Shown piece after piece: positions 1 to 9,537 of a DNA stretch of 34,538 nucleotides. The stretch is from NCBI GenBank assembly GCA_017548525.1, contig JAFYZV010000108.1:1-34538 (forward strand), read 5' to 3'. A model generated the notes under the pieces. It saw only the letters and a program-made list of their open reading frames with translations. It ran no database searches and was not told the DNA's origin. The position numbers and the translations under genes were made by a program. Source of the stretch: Prevotella sp. (GTDB lineage: Bacteria > Bacteroidota > Bacteroidia > Bacteroidales > Bacteroidaceae). Numbering within the stretch: position 1 is the first letter of the stretch; the number at the start of each line of letters is the position of its first letter.

Positions 1-319
1 ACATCTCGTCTTCAATCGCATTGTAGCCGATACGGTCATACAGCGAGCCGTAAACCAGCTCGGGACCATACACCCTGACCTGGGAGTTGGACAGGGTGGA
101 CCTGAAATCGGAGATGACATCGTCCTTCTCCCAGGAGAAAGGAAGCCTGGGGCCACGCTGGTCATCAATCCACTGTTGGGCCTTGCGCTCAAATGAACGA
201 AGTTCCGCCTCGTCACGGGACGAGCCAAAACGCCGAACAACGAGGTTCTTACCACCTCTCTTGGAAATCACTTCTATGCTGAATGTACCTGATTTATTAG
301 GCTTTCTGCGGATAAACAT
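1..319 (-). CDS. IS1634-family transposase, N-terminal part (cut by window edge)
   Basis: The reverse strand reads from an ATG at 319-317 to the window edge without a stop, giving about 106 residues. It begins MFIRRKPNKSGTFSIEVISK and later contains VYGPELVYGSLYDRIGYNAI, both typical of the N-terminus of IS1634-type DDE transposases of the IS4 superfamily. The catalytic DDE domain lies outside the window, so intactness cannot be judged. A good Bacteroidota promoter sits just upstream of the ATG. I could not identify the terminal inverted repeat in the flank at 320-420. Family assignment rests on recalled sequence style and is fairly secure; the exact IS name is unknown. Confidence 0.8.
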   Translation of the reverse strand, partial: MFIRRKPNKSGTFSIEVISKRGGKNLVVRRFGSSRDEAELRSFERKAQQWIDDQRGPRLPFSWEKDDVISDFRSTLSNSQVRVYGPELVYGSLYDRIGYNAIEDEM

Positions 320-323
320 TATG

Positions 324-355
324 CAAATTTAGTACGAGACACCCAAATTTGCAAA
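324..355 (-). promoter_or_regulatory. Transposase promoter (TTTG-N20-TAAATTTG)
   Basis: On the minus strand a TTTG box (355-352) is followed after 20 nt by TAAATTTG (331-324), matching the Bacteroidota -33/-7 consensus. The -7 box ends only four bases before the transposase ATG, so transcription would begin at or very near the start codon. Confidence 0.6.
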
Positions 356-422
356 TTTCAAAAGCTAAATTATTGAAAATCAGGCATCATTCTTCTAAAT
401 AAGTAAAAATCTGAAAAACAGG

Positions 423-462
423 AAGAGTGGGCGTATCGCCAAATTGTGATACGCCCACTCTT
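423..462. terminator. Strong 15-bp hairpin, probable bidirectional terminator
   Basis: Positions 423-437 and 448-462 form a perfect 15-bp GC-rich stem with a 10-nt loop. T-rich sequence follows on both strands: TTTTCATCGTTTTG on plus, CCTGTTTTT on minus. It lies about 120 nt beyond the CoA-transferase stop, behind a first terminator, and just outside the transposase promoter. It may be a second terminator for the CoA-transferase or the leftover terminator of a plus-strand gene displaced by the insertion sequence. Confidence 0.6.
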
Positions 463-546
463 TTCATCGTTTTGATTATTATGAATCTATAGCATTATTT
501 GTTTAAGAGTATTATCAAAGGTTAAAAAACCTTTTATCAGAAAAAG

Positions 547-576
547 AAGAATCGGATAGTTTTCCATCCGATTCTT
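547..576 (-). terminator. Rho-independent terminator of the CoA-transferase gene
   Basis: Positions 547-557 pair with 566-576 (11 bp, loop of 8 nt), directly after the stop codon at 582-580. On the minus strand the stem is followed by CTTTTTCTG, a normal U-tract. Confidence 0.75.
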
Positions 577-579
577 TTT

Positions 580-2088
580 TTACAGATATTCGCTGAAATC
601 TGTCAATCTCATATCGCCCTTACGCAGGAACGTATCGTGGAAAGCGAGTGCTGCTCGCATGTGTTGCGGCTCATGACCCATCGGTGCGATGTGATTGAGA
701 TAGTCGCGGAGCAAAGGTTTATAGTCGGGATGTGCACAATTCTCAATGACTTCCCATGCGCGACGCACGGGTCCCTTGCCTCGCAAGTCAGCCACACCTT
801 GTTCGGTAACGATGATATCTACATCATGCTCCGTGGAATCCACGTGACAACACATAGGAACAATGGCGGAAATCTTGCCTCCCTTGGCGGTAGAAGGTGT
901 GGTGAAGATGGAAATATAACCATTTCGCTCATAGTCGCAAGAACCACCGATGCCGTTCATCAAGGCAGAGCCACATACATGGGATGAGTTCTCATTGCCA
1001 TAGAGGTCGCATTCAAGTGGGGTGTTGATGGCAATGACACCGAGGCGGCGAATCACCTCGGGCGAGTTGGCTATCTCACTTTGTCGGATGGTCAAGTGCT
1101 TAGAGAAATAATCCATGTTGGCATAAACCTTCTGCAAAGCCTCGTTGGTCACGGTCATGGCTGTTGCTGAAGCAAAACCAATACGTCCTTCCAACATATA
1201 GTCGATGGCAGCATCTTGCACTACTTCCGAATAGACATTGAAGCGTGGGATGAGCTTACTTGTTCCCAATGCTTTCAATACCGCATTTCCCGTTGTTCCC
1301 ACTCCACTCTGTATCGGGAGGAACTGCTTGGGGATACGTCCCACCTTCATGTCGTTGGCAAGCAACTCTGCCACATGATGACCGATACTCATAATCTCCT
1401 CGTCTGGCTCCTTGAAGGCACGAGCCTCCTCGGGAATGTTACTCTCTATGACACCCACAATTTTCTTTGGGTCAATCAATACATAATCATCGCCAATACG
1501 GTCGTATGGGGAATGGATGTCCATTACCTCGCGGTCTTCCCAAACTTCGCGTGGCTCCCACGTATCGTGAAGGTATCTGGAGTTAGGATTATGGAATGTA
1601 TTGTGTTCGATAATGATTTTCTTTGCCAAACGAACAATGGTTGTCACGATGCCGCCAGCAGAAGTGAGGAATGCCTTACATTCGTTTTCGCCCTCTTCCA
1701 TGTCGCTTACCTCGATGACAGCCCAGTCCACTTCGCCATAGAACCCGCGACGAAGGCGCTCCGCCATGTGTCCGAGGTGCATGTCTTCATAATCCACCTC
1801 GCCCAAATTGGTATGGGTACGAAAGTCTTTGTTCGTGGAAAACGGGGCGCGGAACTTCAAAGCCTTAGCAGCAGCCATATCGCCCTCGACGCTTTGGCAA
1901 CTCGATGCGCCTGTCAACACGCCCACTTGGAAGGGAATGCCTTGTTCATGGAGGCGGATTGCCCGCTTGGATAGTTCACGGAAAATTGCTTTTGGGTTGG
2001 CGTTAGGTGTAAAACCAGACAATGCCATCATGTCGCCGTCGTTAATCATTTCGGCAGCCTCAAGTGCCGTAATTCTTCTATAAGCCAT
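580..2088 (-). CDS. Acetyl-CoA hydrolase/transferase family protein, probably succinate CoA-transferase
   Basis: A 502-residue cytosolic enzyme of the class I CoA-transferase/acetyl-CoA hydrolase family, which moves CoA between acyl groups such as acetate, succinate and propionate. The CoA-binding loop GVGTTGNAVLKALG lies near residue 265, the catalytic glutamate is E288 in NVYSEVVQ, and the C-terminal domain carries GNENSSHVCGSALMNGIGGS. Length and motifs fit the succinate CoA-transferase (Cat1/ScpC/YgfH-like) subfamily. In a succinate- and propionate-forming Bacteroidota cell the likely role is recycling CoA during fermentation; substrate choice cannot be read from sequence. The ATG at 2088 is supported by a TACCTTTG box 24 nt upstream. 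The gene is monocistronic, diverging from cysS and ending at a terminator. Confidence 0.92.
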   Translation of the reverse strand: MAYRRITALEAAEMINDGDMMALSGFTPNANPKAIFRELSKRAIRLHEQGIPFQVGVLTGASSCQSVEGDMAAAKALKFRAPFSTNKDFRTHTNLGEVDYEDMHLGHMAERLRRGFYGEVDWAVIEVSDMEEGENECKAFLTSAGGIVTTIVRLAKKIIIEHNTFHNPNSRYLHDTWEPREVWEDREVMDIHSPYDRIGDDYVLIDPKKIVGVIESNIPEEARAFKEPDEEIMSIGHHVAELLANDMKVGRIPKQFLPIQSGVGTTGNAVLKALGTSKLIPRFNVYSEVVQDAAIDYMLEGRIGFASATAMTVTNEALQKVYANMDYFSKHLTIRQSEIANSPEVIRRLGVIAINTPLECDLYGNENSSHVCGSALMNGIGGSCDYERNGYISIFTTPSTAKGGKISAIVPMCCHVDSTEHDVDIIVTEQGVADLRGKGPVRRAWEVIENCAHPDYKPLLRDYLNHIAPMGHEPQHMRAALAFHDTFLRKGDMRLTDFSEYL

Positions 2089-2107
2089 AATATGTTATCT
2101 GAATTTC

Positions 2108-2153
2108 GGTGCAAAGGTAATGTTTTTTTGAGAAAAAACCGTATCTTTGCACC
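2108..2153. promoter_or_regulatory. Divergent promoters of the CoA-transferase gene and cysS within an inverted repeat
   Basis: The minus strand carries TACCTTTG (2119-2112) for the CoA-transferase gene and the plus strand carries TATCTTTG (2142-2149) for cysS. The boxes are embedded in a perfect 9-bp inverted repeat, GGTGCAAAG (2108-2116) and CTTTGCACC (2145-2153). Clear -33 TTTG boxes at standard spacing are not seen for either direction. Confidence 0.6.
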
Positions 2154-2192
2154 AAATAAATGTATGATTTACAATTGATAAACGATAACTTT

Positions 2193-3683
2193 ATGAAACA
2201 GACATTATTGATTTACAATACTTTGAGTCGACAGAAAGAGCGGTTTGAACCCATCAACGCCCCTCATGTGGGCATGTATGTATGTGGACCAACAGTATAT
2301 GGCGACCCTCATTTGGGACATGCTCGCCCCGCCATCACGTTTGACATTCTCTTCCGTTACTTGCAACATCTCGGTTACAAAGTGAGATACGTGAGGAACA
2401 TTACTGATGTTGGTCATTTGGAACATGATGCTGATGAAGGTGACGATAAGATAGAGAAGAAAGCAAGGCTCGAACAGTTGGAGCCGATGGAGATTGCGCA
2501 ATACTATACCAATCGCTATCATACCGCCATGGATGCACTCGGTTGCCTCCGTCCCAGTATTGAGCCACATGCCACGGGACACATCATCGAGCAAGAGGAA
2601 TTGGTGAAGGAAATCCTTGCTAATGGGTTTGCCTACGAGAGTAATGGTTCGATCTATTTCGACATCGAGGCTTACAACCAGAAACACAAATACGGAATCT
2701 TGAGTGGTCGCTCGTTGGAAAACATCAAGGATGAGAGTAGAACACTTGCTGGCGTAGGCGAGAAACGCAACCAAGCCGACTTTGCCTTGTGGAAGAAAGC
2801 ATCCGCCGAGCATATCATGCGCTGGCCTTCACCTTGGAGCGATGGCTTCCCTGGTTGGCATTGCGAATGTACGGCAATGGGACGTAAATATTTAGGTGCC
2901 CACTTCGATATTCACGGGGGCGGAATGGATCTTATTTTCCCACACCATGAATGCGAAATCGCACAGGCGGTGGCTTCGCAAGGCGAACAGATGGTGAAAT
3001 ATTGGATGCACAACAACATGATTACCATCAACGGACAGAAGATGGGAAAGAGTCTTGGTAACTTCATCACGCTCGAACAATTCTTCACGGGCAACAATGA
3101 GAATCTTACCCAAGCCTTCTCGCCCATGACCATCCGCTTCTTCATCCTGTCTGCTCACTATCGTTCAACGGTTGATTTCTCGAATGATGCACTTTTGGCA
3201 AGCCAGAAAGGATTGGAACGTTTGTTCGATGGATTGACAAGCCTCAACCGCGTACCTGTCAGCGACAAATGCGATGCTAATACTGAGAAATTCGTCAAAG
3301 AATTGCGCCAACGTTGCTATGATGCCATGAACGATGACTTGATGACACAACTCGTCATCAGCTATCTCTTTGAGGCTTGTCATGTAGTCAATACCCTCGT
3401 TGACCGTAAAGCAACCATCTGCGCAGACTGCCTGAAGGAACTTTCCGACGTGATGCACCTCTTCACAGAAGACCTGTTGGGTTTGAAAGATAATAAGGGT
3501 GCTAATAACGATGTACGGGAGGAGGCATTTGGTAAGGTAGTAGATATGGTTCTCGACCTACGCGCTAAGGCAAAAGCCGCTAAGGACTGGGCAACCAGCG
3601 ACCTTATCCGCAACGAACTCGCCGCCCTCGGCTTTGAGGTGAAAGATACCAAGGATGGGGCGACGTGGAAGTTGAATAAGTAA
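2193..3683 (+). CDS. cysS: Cysteine--tRNA ligase
   Basis: Class I aminoacyl-tRNA synthetase that attaches cysteine to tRNA-Cys in the cytosol. The HIGH motif appears as HLGH at residues 40-43 and KMSKS as KMGKS with its first lysine at 283. Zinc ligands are visible: C31 in CGPTVY, the cysteine of WHCECTAMG, and [10 protein letters not shown]. The C-terminal DALR-like helical region is complete. The frame is open from 2160, but the -7 box at 2142-2149 puts the transcript start near 2154-2157, which would leave almost no leader for the 2160 ATG. The ATG at 2193 ([10 protein letters not shown]) also matches the normal family N-terminus, giving 496 residues. Monocistronic or read through into the next lipoprotein gene 45 nt downstream. 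Confidence 0.96.
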   Translation: MKQTLLIYNTLSRQKERFEPINAPHVGMYVCGPTVYGDPHLGHARPAITFDILFRYLQHLGYKVRYVRNITDVGHLEHDADEGDDKIEKKARLEQLEPMEIAQYYTNRYHTAMDALGCLRPSIEPHATGHIIEQEELVKEILANGFAYESNGSIYFDIEAYNQKHKYGILSGRSLENIKDESRTLAGVGEKRNQADFALWKKASAEHIMRWPSPWSDGFPGWHCECTAMGRKYLGAHFDIHGGGMDLIFPHHECEIAQAVASQGEQMVKYWMHNNMITINGQKMGKSLGNFITLEQFFTGNNENLTQAFSPMTIRFFILSAHYRSTVDFSNDALLASQKGLERLFDGLTSLNRVPVSDKCDANTEKFVKELRQRCYDAMNDDLMTQLVISYLFEACHVVNTLVDRKATICADCLKELSDVMHLFTEDLLGLKDNKGANNDVREEAFGKVVDMVLDLRAKAKAAKDWATSDLIRNELAALGFEVKDTKDGATWKLNK

Positions 3684-3728
3684 AAAGGGACGAACATATT
3701 TTATGAATAATAAAATGATAAAATAAAG

Positions 3729-4715
3729 ATGAAACACATTACTTTATTATTTACGGCTATTATGTTGCTTGCTTCCTGTGGAAATGATGACAGCGAGGAA
3801 TCTAAAACCCCCATTGTGGGTGATTTGGAAAAGCCGACGGCAACAACCACGATGACCCTCTCCAATGCACCTATTATGGATGGTTCGGATTCCACGCAAC
3901 CCCTGCGCAATTTACTGATGTGCCGACTGCTTGGCATAGAAGGTGAATGGTCTTCTTCATTTTTATCTACTATGTTTCATTCATGGGGATTTTTTCCCAC
4001 ATATAAAAACTTGTCCCAAGATGATATTAACAAGCTTTCGCTCATTCTTCAAAATAGGAATACGCATCAATCATTCGTCAGTTTGATTGATGGTGACAAT
4101 GATATTATCATCACCGCTCGCGGCATCAGTCGAGACGAACAGCAATATGCTAACGAGAAAGGTGTTGCCCTTTTGTCTTATCCCGTGGCGAAGGACGCAT
4201 TTGTATTCATGGTCAATCCAAAGAATCCCGTTCGTAACCTCGCCATCAATCAAATCCAGAGAATATACACAGGCGAAATTCGTAATTGGAAAGAAGTGGG
4301 AGGCAACGATGCCACCATCAGTCCTTACATCCGCAATAAGAACTCTGGCAGCCAAGAGAAAATGGAAACTATTGTGATGGCAGGCTTGAAGATGATTGAA
4401 TGGCCAGAAATGGTAGGCATTCTCATGGTATCACCATACGATTCAATTGTTATGGATGAGAATGGAATTGGATATACACCTTTTTATTATTTTGATACCA
4501 TCATCAACGACTCGCGTGTTCAGTTAATCGGCGTGAACGGGGTAATGCCTTCCAAGGAAACCATAGAAGATAACTCTTATCCATACGTGACAGAAGTAAT
4601 GGCAAGCGTCCGTGCCGACATCGACAAGTCAAGCACCGCCTACCAATTATTCTACAAACTCGCCAGTGGGCAACTCAATGACATCGTGAAGGAGAGTGGA
4701 TATATTGTTCGTTAA
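3729..4715 (+). CDS. PstS-like periplasmic substrate-binding lipoprotein
   Basis: A 328-residue exported protein. The N-terminus is a lipoprotein signal with lipobox LASC (Cys17), followed by GNDDSEES, an acidic stretch like those that direct Bacteroidota lipoproteins to the cell surface. The body resembles the PBP-like domain of phosphate-binding PstS: IYTGEIRNWKEVGG near residue 185 and RNKNSGSQEKMET, corresponding to the SGSGT-type ligand loop. No pstC, pstA, pstB or phoU gene is nearby, so transport of phosphate is not demonstrated; it may be a stand-alone surface binding protein. No -7 box is obvious upstream, so it may be transcribed with cysS (45-nt gap). The family fold is fairly sure, the ligand is not. 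Confidence 0.75.
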   Translation: MKHITLLFTAIMLLASCGNDDSEESKTPIVGDLEKPTATTTMTLSNAPIMDGSDSTQPLRNLLMCRLLGIEGEWSSSFLSTMFHSWGFFPTYKNLSQDDINKLSLILQNRNTHQSFVSLIDGDNDIIITARGISRDEQQYANEKGVALLSYPVAKDAFVFMVNPKNPVRNLAINQIQRIYTGEIRNWKEVGGNDATISPYIRNKNSGSQEKMETIVMAGLKMIEWPEMVGILMVSPYDSIVMDENGIGYTPFYYFDTIINDSRVQLIGVNGVMPSKETIEDNSYPYVTEVMASVRADIDKSSTAYQLFYKLASGQLNDIVKESGYIVR

Positions 4716-4813
4716 ACGGCATTGCACCAAAAGACTACTCATATAACAATAGCTGAACAATTCATGTGATACATCAGACGAAAAAACAAATTACTTAAAA
4801 ACAGAGAAGAAAA

Positions 4814-7800
4814 ATGAAACGAAATCAATTGATGGTAATGGCGGTTGTCTGTTTGATGACCGCCACCCCCTTTGAGGTATGGGCGCAACGCATCCAACAG
4901 GCTTTGGGACGCGGTGTGGTAGCCGCTAAGGGCAGTTCGGGTATGCTCGTCAGTTGGCGCAAATTGGCGCAGGACCCAGAGAATGCACACTACAATGTCT
5001 ATGTGAATGGTGCGAGACTTAACAATTCTCCTTTGTCGGAGACAAACTTTCATACTACAACAGGGCGCATACCGAATGGTGCTAAGGTCACGGTGTCGCT
5101 TGTGGTCAATGGTGTGGAAGGCGAGCAGAGTCAGCCATTTACCTATAAGACACAAGCATGGAATAACTTGGTGTATCGTATTGACTTCGAGAAGAAAATA
5201 CTCAATCCCAATGAATACAAGGCAAAATATGCTTGGCCAGCCGACTTGGATGGTGATGGCGAGTATGAGTGGATTGTGGATCGCCTATCGACGATAGACA
5301 TTTCGGAGAGAAGCCATAAGCTCCAAGCCTATAAGAATGATGGCACATGCCTATGGACATTAGACATCGGTCCCAATATCGATATTGACGCAGGTCAGAA
5401 CGACATGGTTTTGGCTTACGATATCAATTGTGACGGCAAGTCAGAAGTCCTTATCAAGAGTAGCGACGGCACTCGTTTTTGGGATGCCGAGGCTGGCACA
5501 TTCGGCAAATATGTGTTTGGAAAAGAGTCGGCAGACATTGATGGCGACGGCATTATAGACTATGCTAAGCAGACACAGCGTAATCCACCTTTCTATATTA
5601 GCGTCATAGATGGTATGACGGGAGCGGAGATAACCTCTGCCGAACTTGATTACAGCAAGGTGCATGACGGTGTGGACAGCTATGGCCGTACCAATCGTTC
5701 CAGTTATAGAAGCGATGACAGCTATCGGGAATACAGCACCATGGGTGGGCATTTCGGTATATGTTATTTTGATGGCATTCATCCGTCATTGGCGATGGAA
5801 TGTATGGTTCGCACCACCGATGGCAATCACCACAATTATGTATTTTCCTTTGACTATGACTGGGATAATGGGACACCACAGAATTGGCATCATTCCTACA
5901 CATGGAGTCGCAATGACAAGTCGCCTTGGCCAGCGGAGTTTCATATGGTGCGTGTTTGTGATGTGGATGGTGACGGTATTGACGAGCTTGTGCCAGGTGG
6001 ATATTCCGTCAATTCGAGGAAAGGCATGGTGAATAGTGCGGGTATCGGTCATGGCGACCGTTTCCGTTTGAGTGACATCGACCCCGACCGCCCTGGCCTC
6101 GAATGTTTTGCCATTCAGCAGACAGCTTTGCTCGGGCAGGTGCTTTATGATGCCGCCACGGGTAAGCATATCAAGGAATGGTACTTGCCGAGCGTCTATG
6201 ACGTGGGACGTGGCGAGTGTATGGATGTGGACGATAGCCATAAGGGCTGGGAGATTTATAGCTTGGTAGATCGCAATATCCTATGGGATTGCAAAGGCAA
6301 TGTCATCCGTTCGGGACAAGAAACGGCTTATCCTTTTGAGGGAATCTGGTGGGATGGCACGTTGCAACGTGAAATCCTGGGTTCCCCAGGGGGTAGCGGA
6401 TGGGGTTCGAATGTCATGATTATGAAATTTGATGGCACACGTCTTATCCAGCAATCGAGTGAGAGTAGTTGGGCGGTACATGCTGGTTGGGCTGTCCGTC
6501 CATTGTTTGTGGGTGACATCATGGGTGACTGGCGCGAGGAGGTGGCTTTGATGATACAGAATGATGACAGCAGTACGGGCATGGCGATTTATTCGACAGA
6601 CATCTCAACACCGTATTCCATGTATTGCTTGCAGGAAGACCCACACTATCGGCTTGACTGTACTACGCGAGGATATTACCAGTCGCCCAACCCAGGCTTC
6701 TACCTGGGTGGCGGGATGCCTATGCCACAATTGCCCCCGTGTATGGTGACCGACATGGTAATGACAGGTAGCGAATGGTCGGTTGGGTCTACTGACTTCA
6801 AGAATTATCAACGGACGGAAAGTGTTGCATATAGCGATGGCAAGAGTGTATTATTCGACTTGTACACACCCTCGGTGGTGACTGTGTCAGGAAACGTTAC
6901 CCCTTCCGTAGTATATGCTATGCCAGTCAAGGGACAGGCCACGACTCTCGATGGTGCTGGGTCGTTGATTGGCAACATGGATTTATGGAAAGGACAACAA
7001 GGAACACTTATCTTGGATGCTAAGGCTCTTTACACGGGCAAGACAGTCATCAGCGAGGGTATCTTACAGAGCGACAACGACTTGGTGTCAACTACCATTG
7101 ACCTTCGTGCGCGAGGCACATTGGCTGGTAATCCCCGAGTGGGAAAGATTGTCTTTGAGGGCGCACTCAATTATGAGGGTTGCCGTCTCATGCCAGGCAA
7201 TGAAGGAGCCAAATTCGGTGTAATGACATTCACACAGGGACTCCAAGTTGAGCAACCGATTTATATGGAAATGGACTTACAGACAGAGGGAGCTGTCAAT
7301 CATGATGTAATTCATGTAGATGGAGACCTCACGTTGACAAATCCTGTTACCATCAATGTGAAGACAACTGACCAAACCTTGCAACCTGGTGAATACCCAT
7401 TCATTGAATACACAGGTGCATTTGTGGGGAAAGAAGAAGACATCAGTGTCATGGGATTGGCTGGACTCTCTTATCAGATAAAAGCTGGTGATGGCAAGGT
7501 TTGCCTTGTCATCAATGCCCAACGTGCCCCATCGACCGATGTCGTTTGGACGGGTGCAGAAAGTGATGAATGGGACTACCAGAGTGAGAACTTCCGCATC
7601 GGTGAGACTTCGACGGAATTTGTTGCTACGGACGAGGTACAGTTCACAGACGAAGGACAGAATACCACGATCAATATCAACGAATTGTTGCCCGTGAATG
7701 GGGTGCTGGTGTCTGCAGACAAAAATAATTATGTCTTCAATGGTACGGATGGTGGCTTCAGCGGAATAGGAGGATTGACGAAAGAAGGGACAGCCCGCTT

Positions 7801-9343
7801 AACCATAAACAACACGAAGAGTACTTATACTGGACCGACCATTATCAATAATGGGACACTTGCCATCAAAGAGATCGCCGATGGTGGCAAGCCCAGTAGC
7901 ATTGGCGCGGCAAGTACTGCAGCAAGCAATTGGCAATTGGGCAAAGCTACGCTCATCATTAATAACAACAATGGTTCCACCGACCGTCGCTTGACACTCA
8001 CCGACTCTGCTACGATACAGATTCCTACCAGTTCGGTGAGTTTAAAAGGGCGCATTGAGGGGAAAGGTTCGTTGACAAAGATTGGGAGTGGACAACTAAC
8101 CATCAGTTATGAAGGTTCCAATACTTGGTCGGGAGGTACCATCCTTAATGCTGGTACACTTGCTATGGGTGCGTGGAATACCACGTTTGGCACGACCAAT
8201 TCATCCATCATAGCAAATGGAGGTACTATTGTCATTTTCGATAACAACTCGACTTCGGCAGTACCGGTGTTTGCCAATCGCCTCACCATTCCCACCAACA
8301 AGACGGTGACTATGCGCGGAGGTAGTAGGTGCAAAATCCAAGGAACACTTCTTGGGGCTGGCTCATTGTCGGTCAACTTCCCATACGTGCGTGGTGACTT
8401 TTCGATGAATACCGCCAATTTTGAGGGCAAGCTTACTGTAACAGGAAACCAATGCCGCTTTGTCTCTGCCACAGACCTCAGCAAAGCAACATTGGAATTG
8501 GGGTCGGGCGTGTACGTGGCGCACTTTACTTCGCAAAGTGGCAATGAGACCAATCTCACGACCAAGGTGGGAAGTCTCGTCTCCACGGCAACAGATGCCA
8601 CACTGAGTACGGGTACATGGAATGTAGGGTATCTGGGACATGACGACACTTTTGCCTGCAAGTTTACGGGAACGTTGAATAAATATGGTTCGGGAACGTT
8701 GACATTGACAGGTGCAAGTTCGGGTGCATTAAATATTTATGAAGGAAAGGTACTCGCCAATTGCACCTCAGCATCCACCACCACGGGAACGACCACGGTA
8801 CGCAATGGTGGAACGCTTGCTGGTACCGGTCTCTTGCAGAGTGTCACGGTGCAGGAAGGCGGTGTACTTGGCGTTGGGAGGTTTGCACTAACATTAGGTA
8901 CGATGACGCTCAAAGGCTCACTCACCGTACAACGGGGTGGCATTCTGAATATTAAGGTACGACGCTCTGCCGCTGCTATTCGTAATGATGCGTTTAGAGT
9001 TGAGGGTAAAGTGACATTGACAAATCCTGTGTTTCAGGTAGATTACATGGGAACTGACATTTTGCAAGAAGGTGACGAACTACAAATTGTCAATGCAGAA
9101 AGTACAATCACGGTTAATGGTACGCCCTCTTTCATCCCTGAACGTCCTGCAGAAGGTTTGCTATGGGACACTTCCCGCCTTGCTTCAGAAGGCATCATTT
9201 CTGTCATGGCAGACCCCACGGGCATCAAATGGCAGAAGATGGATGGCGTTCCCCAAGAAGTCTATGACCTCAATGGGCGTAAACTTGAGAAGAATGAACA
9301 CAAGGGAGTGTATATTGTAAATGGGAGAAAAATCAGGAAGTAG
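4814..9343 (+). CDS. Secreted PL11 rhamnogalacturonan lyase with autotransporter-type beta-strand repeats
   Basis: A 1509-residue exported enzyme. The signal peptide ends at VWA, with mature Gln at residue 25. Residues about 25-650 match polysaccharide lyase family 11: the opening GRGVVAA...MLVSWRKLAQDP, then calcium-type DxDxDG loops near residues 143, 203, 240 and 383 as in the eight-bladed propeller of YesW/YesX. The family cleaves the rhamnose-galacturonate backbone of pectin rhamnogalacturonan I by beta-elimination. After the lyase come at least four copies of the autotransporter-associated beta-strand repeat near residues 730, 980, 1085 and 1290, for example LTKIGSGQLTISYEG. The protein ends with a YDLNGRK...GVYIVNGRK tail, a likely Bacteroidota sorting or anchoring element. 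It is more than twice the usual PL11 length. No SusC/SusD genes flank it, and no promoter box was found in the 98-nt gap upstream. Confidence 0.9.
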   Translation: MKRNQLMVMAVVCLMTATPFEVWAQRIQQALGRGVVAAKGSSGMLVSWRKLAQDPENAHYNVYVNGARLNNSPLSETNFHTTTGRIPNGAKVTVSLVVNGVEGEQSQPFTYKTQAWNNLVYRIDFEKKILNPNEYKAKYAWPADLDGDGEYEWIVDRLSTIDISERSHKLQAYKNDGTCLWTLDIGPNIDIDAGQNDMVLAYDINCDGKSEVLIKSSDGTRFWDAEAGTFGKYVFGKESADIDGDGIIDYAKQTQRNPPFYISVIDGMTGAEITSAELDYSKVHDGVDSYGRTNRSSYRSDDSYREYSTMGGHFGICYFDGIHPSLAMECMVRTTDGNHHNYVFSFDYDWDNGTPQNWHHSYTWSRNDKSPWPAEFHMVRVCDVDGDGIDELVPGGYSVNSRKGMVNSAGIGHGDRFRLSDIDPDRPGLECFAIQQTALLGQVLYDAATGKHIKEWYLPSVYDVGRGECMDVDDSHKGWEIYSLVDRNILWDCKGNVIRSGQETAYPFEGIWWDGTLQREILGSPGGSGWGSNVMIMKFDGTRLIQQSSESSWAVHAGWAVRPLFVGDIMGDWREEVALMIQNDDSSTGMAIYSTDISTPYSMYCLQEDPHYRLDCTTRGYYQSPNPGFYLGGGMPMPQLPPCMVTDMVMTGSEWSVGSTDFKNYQRTESVAYSDGKSVLFDLYTPSVVTVSGNVTPSVVYAMPVKGQATTLDGAGSLIGNMDLWKGQQGTLILDAKALYTGKTVISEGILQSDNDLVSTTIDLRARGTLAGNPRVGKIVFEGALNYEGCRLMPGNEGAKFGVMTFTQGLQVEQPIYMEMDLQTEGAVNHDVIHVDGDLTLTNPVTINVKTTDQTLQPGEYPFIEYTGAFVGKEEDISVMGLAGLSYQIKAGDGKVCLVINAQRAPSTDVVWTGAESDEWDYQSENFRIGETSTEFVATDEVQFTDEGQNTTININELLPVNGVLVSADKNNYVFNGTDGGFSGIGGLTKEGTARLTINNTKSTYTGPTIINNGTLAIKEIADGGKPSSIGAASTAASNWQLGKATLIINNNNGSTDRRLTLTDSATIQIPTSSVSLKGRIEGKGSLTKIGSGQLTISYEGSNTWSGGTILNAGTLAMGAWNTTFGTTNSSIIANGGTIVIFDNNSTSAVPVFANRLTIPTNKTVTMRGGSRCKIQGTLLGAGSLSVNFPYVRGDFSMNTANFEGKLTVTGNQCRFVSATDLSKATLELGSGVYVAHFTSQSGNETNLTTKVGSLVSTATDATLSTGTWNVGYLGHDDTFACKFTGTLNKYGSGTLTLTGASSGALNIYEGKVLANCTSASTTTGTTTVRNGGTLAGTGLLQSVTVQEGGVLGVGRFALTLGTMTLKGSLTVQRGGILNIKVRRSAAAIRNDAFRVEGKVTLTNPVFQVDYMGTDILQEGDELQIVNAESTITVNGTPSFIPERPAEGLLWDTSRLASEGIISVMADPTGIKWQKMDGVPQEVYDLNGRKLEKNEHKGVYIVNGRKIRK

Positions 9344-9486
9344 CACCCCCTATTCTGACATGATGCCTATGAATAAATAAAGAGTGAAAGAAATCAGATT
9401 AGATAATGACTCTATTCGTTCTGTGGAATAAACATTAAAACTCCTTAATTTTCAAGCCAGTTAGCACGTATTCATGAGAAAAGTGT

Positions 9487-9494
9487 TAATTTTG
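9487..9494 (+). promoter_or_regulatory. -7 box (TAATTTTG) of the FKBP cluster
   Basis: TAATTTTG fits TAnnTTTG and lies 43 nt before the ATG of the first FKBP gene. No clear -33 TTTG is present. The rest of the 194-nt gap after the PL11 gene shows only AT-rich sequence and no convincing terminator. Confidence 0.5.
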
Positions 9495-9537
9495 CACGAT
9501 TTAAATGATTGTGCTTTAATATATTAAGGTAAGAAAG

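Noticed and set aside
4814..9343. PL11 gene as part of a full pectin utilisation locus
   Set aside because: No SusC, SusD, hybrid two-component or ECF regulator gene is present in the window, and GH2 is more than 20 kb away on the other strand.
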